Positions 58,178 through 64,000 of a DNA stretch of 64,000 nt are shown here, piece by piece; within the stretch, counting starts at the first letter, position 1, and each line of letters begins with the position of its first letter. The translations under genes were made by a program, and so were the position numbers. The DNA is taken from assembly GCA_012840925.1 (NCBI GenBank), contig DUVS01000008.1:22155-86154 (forward strand). The letters run 5' to 3'. This DNA is from Bacillota bacterium (GTDB taxonomy: Bacteria; Bacillota; Limnochordia; Darwinibacteriales; DTU012). The notes under the pieces were generated by a model, which was not told where the DNA came from, did not search any database, and saw only the letters and a program-made list of their open reading frames with translations.

Positions 58178-59195
58178 ACCTAAAGAGAGAGAATTGCTCT
58201 TGGACGTACGTGGCTTAAAGAAATATTTCCCCATTACCAAAGGCCTTTTCCGCAAGACAGTCGGCTGGGTAAAGGCTGTGGATGGTGTTGATTTAAAAGT
58301 ATACAAAGGCGAAACCGTTGGTTTGGTTGGCGAGAGCGGCTGCGGCAAGACGACAGTTGGTTTAAGCTTGATGCAATTAATCCAACCTACTAGTGGAAAA
58401 ATACTGTTCAATCACAATGGGGAATGGACCGAGGTCAATGCCAAGACTATCAAAGGATTACGTTCGGAGATCCAGATGATCTTTCAGGATCCCTATTCAT
58501 CGCTTAACCCAAGAATGCGGATCTGCGACATTATCGCCGAACCATTGGAAGCTAATGGTGTCAAGAACAAATCTGAGCGCTATGACAGAGTGGAAAGCTT
58601 GTTGAAAGCGGTAGGCTTGGGTTCACACCATATGCGGCGTTATCCCCACGAGTTCAGCGGCGGGCAGAGACAGAGGATTGGCATTGCCCGGGCTTTGTCG
58701 GTAAACCCTTCATTGGTGATCTGTGATGAACCGGTGTCTGCTTTGGACGTTTCGGTTCAGGCACAGGTGTTGAATTTGCTTGAGGACTTACAGGCCCAAT
58801 ACGGGCTGACCTATTTGTTTGTGGCTCACGATCTGTCGGTTGTGCAGCATATCAGTGACCGGATTGCCGTAATGTATCTGGGCAGAGTGGTGGAAATGGG
58901 TAATGTAGATCAACTGTTTGCCCATCCAAAACATCCATATACGGAAGCACTGTTATCGGCAATTCCCAGCCCCAATCCGGATGAAAAGGGCAGCAAGATT
59001 GTCCTCAAGGGTGATGTGCCCAGCCCGGCCAATCCACCAGAAGGATGTGCCTTCCATCCCAGGTGTCCGTATGCCACCGAGCTTTGCCGGCAAAAACGCC
59101 CTCAACTGACTGAGGCTGAAGATGGCCATGAGGTAGCCTGTCACCGGTGGCAAGAGCTGAGTCTTAAGGGAGTTTCCATCAGTAATACTGCTTAA
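58170..59195 (+). CDS. oppF: Oligopeptide ABC transporter ATP-binding protein OppF-like
   Basis: This is the second ATPase of the importer. The 341-residue protein has Walker A GESGCGKTT, signature FSGGQRQRIGIARAL, Walker B LVICDEPVSALD, and the C-terminal cysteine region GCAFHPRCPYATELCRQKRP. The 8-bp overlap with oppD gives fixed stoichiometry. The substrate-binding protein gene follows 69 bp later. Confidence 0.94.
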   Translation: MVKPKERELLLDVRGLKKYFPITKGLFRKTVGWVKAVDGVDLKVYKGETVGLVGESGCGKTTVGLSLMQLIQPTSGKILFNHNGEWTEVNAKTIKGLRSEIQMIFQDPYSSLNPRMRICDIIAEPLEANGVKNKSERYDRVESLLKAVGLGSHHMRRYPHEFSGGQRQRIGIARALSVNPSLVICDEPVSALDVSVQAQVLNLLEDLQAQYGLTYLFVAHDLSVVQHISDRIAVMYLGRVVEMGNVDQLFAHPKHPYTEALLSAIPSPNPDEKGSKIVLKGDVPSPANPPEGCAFHPRCPYATELCRQKRPQLTEAEDGHEVACHRWQELSLKGVSISNTA

Positions 59196-59264
59196 ACTGC
59201 TGCAATTTAAGTGCCAGTAAACACAGGAAGATCAATAGTCATTAGCAAACTTGGAGGGACGGAA

Positions 59265-61151
59265 ATGAATTCAAAACTGAAAACTTTGTTGGTATTGGCG
59301 TTAGTAGTGGCTGTTGGTGCTGGCGTCTATGCATACTTGAGGTCAAGGGATCAAGGTGAAACCCCTGATGAAGGCCAGGCTCCCGCTACTGATCTGAAAA
59401 CCTTCGTCTATGTTTCCATTGGCGAACCAGACACACTGGATCCGGCTTATGCCTACGATACAGCCAGTGGAGAGATTATTCACCAGCTCTATGATACCCT
59501 GTTTGATTACGAAGGCTCATCCTTAGAAAAACTTGTGCCCAGATTGGCAGCACAAGTGCCAAGTATCGAAAACGGATTGATCTCAGAGGATGGCAAGACC
59601 ATCAAAGTGCCGATCCGCAAAGGTGTCAAATTCCACAACGGCAATGAACTGACGCCTGAAGATGTAGAATACACCTTCGAACGGAACATGATTTCAGATC
59701 CGGTGGGAGGCCCGATCTGGATGTTCTTTGAACCTCTCTTGGGTGTGCAAACCATGGAGCAGTTGATCGCCATGGTCGGCGGTTCTAGTGATTACACAGA
59801 TATCAATGATGTTGATCCTGCCATCAGGCGCCAGGTATTCGACATGATCGATGCTGCCGTAGAGGTGGAAGGTGATGCTGTAGTCTTTAACTTGGCTGCT
59901 CCCTATCCACCATTTCTGCAAATTCTGGCCAAAGGAGGCAGCTGGTCTTCGATCCTCGACAAAGAATGGATGATTGCTAATGGGGATTGGGATGGCAATC
60001 CTGATACTTGGGCCAAGTGGCACGATCCGGCTAAGGAAGAGATGACTTTGTATGAGAAAGCCAATGGTACCGGTCCGTTCAAGCTTCAGGCCTGGGATCG
60101 CAGCGGTGGGCAAATCGTCTTGAAACGTTTTGACGACTACTACAGAGGTCCGGCTGAGCTGGAAACTGTATTCGTCAAATACATTGAAGAATACAACACA
60201 CGGCTGCTGATGCTGCAAAGCGGCGATGCTGATGCCATTTACGCTGATGTGCAGTATCTGGATCAACTGCGGGGTGTTGAAGGTGTGAAGGTCGTTGAAA
60301 ACCTGGAGCAGATCGCCAATACCACCTTGCTGTATAACTTTACCATTCCTTATGAGGGCAATGAAGATATCGTAGGCAGTGGGCAATTGGACGGCAACGG
60401 CATTCCCAGCGACTTCTTTTCAGATATCAACATCCGCAGAGCATTTAACTACGCTTTCGACTATGAAAGGTATCTCAAGGAAGTAGCCAATGGAGCAGGC
60501 CAAATTGCCAAAGGCTTTATTCCTGCGGCTCTCCCGTTTTCAAACAAGGACGGGGAATGGTTTACCCACGATCTGGAAAAGGCAGAGCAGTTTTTCAAGC
60601 AGGCCTTTAATGGTGAGGTTTGGGACAAAGGATTCAAGTTAACCCTCTTGTACAACAGCGGCAACAACGCCCGGAAGACTGCTGCGGAGATTTTGGAATA
60701 CAACATTGAGTCAATCAATCCAAAGTTCCAGATTGATGTCCAGGGTATGCAGTGGGCTACCTACTTGAGCAAACTTGATCAAGGTTCACTACCGGTATTC
60801 TTCATGGGCTGGTTGATGGATTTCCCCGATGCACACAACTTTGTTGACGCTTATTTAAGATCAACCGGTGCCTTTGCCGGTTACTGCGGTGAAGGTTTGG
60901 TTGAACTGGCAAGGGCGGAGTTTGACGACCTGATTGCCCAGGCAATGCAGGCGCCAACAACCGAGCAGCGGGAAGCTCTCTATAGAGAAATCAACCGCAA
61001 GGCTTTCGAGTATGCAGTTGCCTTGCCTTATATCGAACCGGCTGATCACCGTGTGATGCGGACTTGGGTGCAAGGGTTTACTCACAATCCGGCCTACAGC
61101 GCCAAGTATGATTTCTACAGTTTGTCGAAAAAGGTTGCTGACCAATCGTGA
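59265..61151 (+). CDS. oppA: Peptide ABC transporter substrate-binding protein (OppA/DppA family 5)
   Basis: The protein of about 628 residues is the extracellular solute-binding component. It has the family-5 motifs DTLDPAYAYDTASGEIIHQLYDTL, GKTIKVPIRKGVKFHNG, and NGTGPFKLQAWDRSGGQIVLKRFDDYYRG. The N-terminus has one hydrophobic segment (about 5-25) without a lipobox cysteine, unlike most Gram-positive binding proteins. It may be anchored by an uncleaved signal. ATG 59265 follows GGAGGG. A 13-bp hairpin separates it from oppB. Confidence 0.92.
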   Translation: MNSKLKTLLVLALVVAVGAGVYAYLRSRDQGETPDEGQAPATDLKTFVYVSIGEPDTLDPAYAYDTASGEIIHQLYDTLFDYEGSSLEKLVPRLAAQVPSIENGLISEDGKTIKVPIRKGVKFHNGNELTPEDVEYTFERNMISDPVGGPIWMFFEPLLGVQTMEQLIAMVGGSSDYTDINDVDPAIRRQVFDMIDAAVEVEGDAVVFNLAAPYPPFLQILAKGGSWSSILDKEWMIANGDWDGNPDTWAKWHDPAKEEMTLYEKANGTGPFKLQAWDRSGGQIVLKRFDDYYRGPAELETVFVKYIEEYNTRLLMLQSGDADAIYADVQYLDQLRGVEGVKVVENLEQIANTTLLYNFTIPYEGNEDIVGSGQLDGNGIPSDFFSDINIRRAFNYAFDYERYLKEVANGAGQIAKGFIPAALPFSNKDGEWFTHDLEKAEQFFKQAFNGEVWDKGFKLTLLYNSGNNARKTAAEILEYNIESINPKFQIDVQGMQWATYLSKLDQGSLPVFFMGWLMDFPDAHNFVDAYLRSTGAFAGYCGEGLVELARAEFDDLIAQAMQAPTTEQREALYREINRKAFEYAVALPYIEPADHRVMRTWVQGFTHNPAYSAKYDFYSLSKKVADQS

Positions 61152-61180
61152 GTTTGGAATCAGTAAACCACAGCACGAAT

Positions 61181-61211
61181 CGGTGGGGTCACCACAGAGG
61201 TGATCCCGCCG
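61181..61211 (+). other. Stem-loop between oppA and oppB
   Basis: cggtggggtcacc pairs with ggtgatcccgccg (13 bp with G-U pairs) around a 5-nt loop. No T-run follows. Such hairpins often protect the binding-protein mRNA and allow higher expression than the permeases. Confidence 0.65.
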
Positions 61212-61242
61212 GATGTGAATTTAGAGTCGAGGAGTATCTGAC

Positions 61243-62274
61243 ATGTTAACTTATATTGCCAGACGCTTATTGTTTCTCCCTATTGTGCTGATCGGAGTTA
61301 CCCTTTTGATCTTCCTGGCCATGTCGTTTTTGACACCAGCTCAGTTAGTAAGCGCCTACATTAAGAGCCCTGAGGAGCTGAAGAACCAGAGTGTGAGCGA
61401 GCTGGTTGTCAAATACGGCTTGGATCAGCCTGTTTGGAAACGCTATTTCAGCTGGATGCAGAATGTCCTCAAAGGGGATCTGGGATACTCAGTTTCAGCT
61501 AATATGTATGTGGCGGAAGCAATAGCCAAGCGCTTTCCTGCTACATTGGAATTAGCCTTGTTTGCTGTAATACCAGTCATCTGTGGCGGTATTTGGTTAG
61601 GAACGGTTTCAGCAAAAAATCATAATCGGCCGTTGGACCATGTCTCCCGGATTTTTGCCATTGTGGGCTGGTCTTTACCCGACTTTGTCTTTGGACTGAT
61701 AATTCTATTAATCTTTTATGGATTGCTGAGATGGTTCCCGCCGGGGAGGCTGTCAGTTTGGGCAGACAGTGTCGTCTTAAGCGGCAATTTTATCCAATAT
61801 ACAGGGATGAATACCATCGATGCCCTGCTTAACGGGCGCTTCGATATTTTCCTTGATGCCCTGCGGCACCTGGTTGCGCCGACAATTACCCTGGCCTATC
61901 TCTGGTGGGCCTATATTCTGCGGATTACCCGCTCCAGCATGCTGGACATTTTCAGCAAAGACTATGTGCGGACTGCCCGTGCTAAAGGCTTGATGGAAAA
62001 GCTGGTGGTAAACCGCCATGTGCGCCGCAATGCTTTAATCCCCGTGGTCACGGTTGTAGGCAGCATGATTCTTGGCTTGTTGAGCGGGGTTGTGATCGTA
62101 GAGACTGTATTTGATTACAAAGGGATTGGGCTTTTGATTGCCAAAGGTGCCGAGCGGATGGACTACACCTTGATTTTAGGGACAAGCCTCTTTTATGGAG
62201 TACTGCTGGTTATGACAAACCTGATTGTCGATGTCTTGTACGCCGTAATTGACCCCCGGGTTAGATTGGAGTGA
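61243..62274 (+). CDS. oppB: Peptide ABC transporter permease OppB-like
   Basis: The 343-residue permease has about six membrane helices and the binding-protein-dependent transport loop RTARAKGLMEKLVVNRHVRRNALIPV (about 243-268), which docks the ATPase. The N-terminus MLTYIARRLLFLPIVLIGVTLLIF is typical of the OppB/DppB family. The stop codon is immediately followed by the OppC reading frame. Confidence 0.94.
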   Translation: MLTYIARRLLFLPIVLIGVTLLIFLAMSFLTPAQLVSAYIKSPEELKNQSVSELVVKYGLDQPVWKRYFSWMQNVLKGDLGYSVSANMYVAEAIAKRFPATLELALFAVIPVICGGIWLGTVSAKNHNRPLDHVSRIFAIVGWSLPDFVFGLIILLIFYGLLRWFPPGRLSVWADSVVLSGNFIQYTGMNTIDALLNGRFDIFLDALRHLVAPTITLAYLWWAYILRITRSSMLDIFSKDYVRTARAKGLMEKLVVNRHVRRNALIPVVTVVGSMILGLLSGVVIVETVFDYKGIGLLIAKGAERMDYTLILGTSLFYGVLLVMTNLIVDVLYAVIDPRVRLE

Positions 62275-62280
62275 TTGCCG

Positions 62281-63168
62281 ATGATTATTAAAAAACTGAT
62301 CCGCAACCGCATATCGTTAATTGGTTTAGTGATTCTGTTTGGTTTTATCCTGGTTGCCATTTTAGCGCCGGTGCTTGCTCCAATTCCCGAAGAACTGCTG
62401 AAAATGGATCCCAACCGCGATCCGTACCGGATTCCTCGCTATGGGTTTAGCAGTACACCGAGGCCGCCCAGCACAGAGCATCCCATGGGGTTGACTGAAG
62501 GCCAGCTGGATATTTTCCACGGGATTGTCTGGGGCACCCGTACTGCCTTCAAAGTGGGCCTGATCGTGGTTTCCGTCTCTTGTTTGATTGGAATTATCAT
62601 CGGTTCAGTCAGCGCCTATATTGGCGGTAAGTTTGACGAAATCGTGATGCGCTTTGTTGATATTTTCATGAGCTTTCCCTTTTTGATTGCTGCGATTGTC
62701 ATCACTAGTGTCCTGGGGAAAGGCTTGAGAAACGTGATGATCGCCATGATCCTGTTTCGTTGGACCGGTTATGCCCGGCTGATCCGCGGCAATGTCCTTC
62801 AGGTTAAGCAGGACGAATATGTGATGGCAGCCAGGGCGGCAGGTGTTAGCCACATCAAGATCCTGCTGCGGCATATCCTGCCCAACACTATTTTTCCTGT
62901 AATTATTCAAGCTTCGATGAACATGGGCTCGATTGTAGTCACGGCATCAAGCTTAAGCTTCTTGGGCTTAGGTGCTCAAGAAGGTTATGCCGACTGGGGC
63001 CAGATGATCAGCTATGCCCGGAACTGGATTTTAGGAGCCCCGGGAAATCCAATGGCGTATTGGTATACGGTTGTCTACCCGGGGCTGGCAATAGTGCTGT
63101 TTGTCTTGTCCTGGAATCTGATTGGCGATGCTTTCCGCGATATTATGGATCCTAAGCTGCAGGGGTAA
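62281..63168 (+). CDS. oppC: Peptide ABC transporter permease OppC-like
   Basis: The 295-residue permease has an N-terminal helix, an extended external loop with SSTPRPPSTEHPMGLTEGQLDIF, and five more helices. The ATPase-coupling loop is MAARAAGVSHIKILLRHILPNTIFPV. ATG 62281 is preferred because GGAG lies 9-10 nt upstream; TTG 62275 is also in frame. It is the last gene of the opp operon. Confidence 0.94.
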   Translation: MIIKKLIRNRISLIGLVILFGFILVAILAPVLAPIPEELLKMDPNRDPYRIPRYGFSSTPRPPSTEHPMGLTEGQLDIFHGIVWGTRTAFKVGLIVVSVSCLIGIIIGSVSAYIGGKFDEIVMRFVDIFMSFPFLIAAIVITSVLGKGLRNVMIAMILFRWTGYARLIRGNVLQVKQDEYVMAARAAGVSHIKILLRHILPNTIFPVIIQASMNMGSIVVTASSLSFLGLGAQEGYADWGQMISYARNWILGAPGNPMAYWYTVVYPGLAIVLFVLSWNLIGDAFRDIMDPKLQG

Positions 63169-63294
63169 AGAATTGGACTCATGCGAAAAATTTAACATTT
63201 AGATCCTCCAAAATACAAAGGTGTGAAACTGCTAAACACGAAAGTGAATCTGTTAGATTTTGCAGTATCGATCAAACGAGATTGGAGGAATTAA

Positions 63295-63735
63295 ATGTCG
63301 AGACGGATGAGCTTTGTGTTGTTGCTGGTTTTGGCCATGATGAGCGGTTGCCTGGGTGCTATCGACGATGAGCAAGCAATTGATCAGACGCTGGATATGT
63401 GGCAAAACTCTTTTCGGACGAACGAAAAGGATTTCTTGGCCACTATGACCGACTTGGTGCAGATGTCCGCGCTGGACGATGAATTACTCGACGTAGTGTA
63501 TATTGGTACCAAACAATCATTTGCAATCTGGTTTGCCCAGATTGGTCCAGACCAGATCCGGCTGGAGGATCGGGAAGTGACAAGAACCGGAAAAGAAGCT
63601 GTTGTGAATACCAGGTTTCTCTGGAGCAGAGAAGATGAAGAAGGTGAAGATGAATTCCTGTTTAGGATGGTAAAACAAGGAAACAAATGGCTGATTCGGG
63701 AATTAGTGGTTTTGGACGCTATGGGTAAGGCATAG
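63295..63735 (+). CDS. Small lipoprotein of unknown function
   Basis: The 146-residue protein has a lipoprotein signal ending MMSGC (Cys19). The mature domain is acidic and looks like a cone-shaped NTF2/SnoaL-type fold (AIDQTLDMWQNSFRTNEKDFLATMTD ... NKWLIRELVVL), though I cannot assign a family firmly. A GGAGG precedes the ATG. It lies 126 bp after oppC and ends at a UUCG terminator, so it is probably its own unit. Confidence 0.75.
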   Translation: MSRRMSFVLLLVLAMMSGCLGAIDDEQAIDQTLDMWQNSFRTNEKDFLATMTDLVQMSALDDELLDVVYIGTKQSFAIWFAQIGPDQIRLEDREVTRTGKEAVVNTRFLWSREDEEGEDEFLFRMVKQGNKWLIRELVVLDAMGKA

Positions 63736-63737
63736 GT

Positions 63738-63764
63738 AAAGCCAGACTTCGGTCTGGCTTTTTT
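63738..63764 (+). terminator. Terminator after the small lipoprotein gene
   Basis: aaagccagac/gtctggctt with a ttcg loop is followed by TTTTT. Confidence 0.92.
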
Positions 63765-63847
63765 GTTGCAGCAGGGGTTCTGTAGGCTTTGGAGAAGCAG
63801 TTACAAAGGATAGAGAAAATATGAGTGCAGGAAAGGGTTAATGAACA

Positions 63848-64000
63848 ATGCCGAAACCTCTATTATTAAAAACGATCGATATCAGCAAAGCAGGTTTGCG
63901 TAACAAAATGTTGATCGGAGATCTGGACGGCGATGGCCGCAGGGAGCTGTTGATGGTGCAGGGTGACGGAGGGATTGACGACCGATATATTCCCCACCAA
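63848..64000 (+). CDS. Start of an FG-GAP/VCBS-repeat protein (cut by window end)
   Basis: The open frame from ATG 63848 runs to the window edge (51 codons). After MPKPLLLKTIDISKAGL it reads IGDLDGDGRRELLMVQGDGG, a calcium-binding FG-GAP/VCBS repeat of the DxDxDG type. Similar repeats occur in rhamnogalacturonan lyases and other secreted sugar-active proteins. No signal peptide is seen at this start. Its full identity cannot be judged from this fragment. Confidence 0.7.
   Translation, partial: MPKPLLLKTIDISKAGLRNKMLIGDLDGDGRRELLMVQGDGGIDDRYIPHQ

Noticed and set aside
1..64000. CRISPR arrays, insertion sequences, prophage or integrase genes
   Set aside because: No regularly spaced repeats, transposase motifs or phage genes were recognised on either strand.

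Overview
The window is about 64 kb of chromosomal backbone from an endospore-forming Bacillota (Firmicutes), probably a clostridia-like or Limnochordia-like anaerobe. It is close to the replication origin. The evidence is gene content and order: a parS-like site beside yyaC, then ychF-rpsF-ssb-rpsR-DUF2232-rplI, the lonC protease of spore formers, rsmA-yabG-veg, ispE-purR, glmU-prs-rplY-pth-mfd-spoVT-mazG, and yabP-yabQ-divIC-yabR-DUF501-ppx. Sporulation genes are plentiful (yyaC, lonC, yabG, a SipL-like coat morphogen, spoVT, spoIID-like, yabP, yabQ). Starts are often GTG or TTG after strong Shine-Dalgarno (SD) sequences. No transposase, integrase, CRISPR array or rRNA gene was seen.

Layout. 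1-2.6 kb: origin-proximal end with a 32-bp palindrome containing parS, yyaC, a YkvI-like membrane protein and a TPR protein. 2.7-7 kb: glycine cleavage operon gcvT-gcvH-gcvPA-gcvPB. 7-13 kb: a foldase, DUF951, a two-P-loop ATPase, ychF and the S6-SSB-S18 operon with a candidate S6:S18 leader. 13-20.5 kb: lonC, aroE, a galTK operon headed by a 30-codon ORF, ddl and a FemAB-type enzyme. 20.6-27 kb: an ABC-F ATPase, a DnaD-like protein overlapping the replicative helicase gene, rsmA, yabG, and veg behind two tandem near-perfect promoters. 27-33.2 kb: two LysM-bearing spore-envelope proteins, a YdcZ-type transporter, ispE, a MobA-like transferase and purR.

33.4-42.8 kb is the main accessory block. 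It lies between purR and glmU, where many relatives carry yabJ-spoVG, and it ends at a tRNA-Gln gene. It holds an exo-rhamnogalacturonan-lyase-like (YetA-type) enzyme convergent with an AraC regulator, then a corrinoid methyl-transfer module (corrinoid protein, MtaA/UroD-type methyltransferase, a methionine-synthase-activation-like protein, and a RACo-type ASKHA/2Fe-2S reactivator). Three related copies of a secreted beta-rich domain surround the module: a 53-codon 3' remnant on one side, and an intact lipoprotein plus a frameshifted copy on the other. A plausible reading is use of pectin-derived sugars plus C1 (methyl) units, but no dedicated methanol or methoxy-aromatic methyltransferase is present.

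43-56.9 kb returns to the conserved glmU-to-ppx backbone and ends with tRNA-Leu. 57-63.2 kb is an oligopeptide ABC transporter (oppDFABC), followed by a small lipoprotein and the start of an FG-GAP-repeat protein cut by the window end. Sigma-A promoters are unusually clear: TTGACA-17-TATAAT occurs at veg P2, yabR and tRNA-Leu. spoVT has a convincing sigma-G-type promoter.
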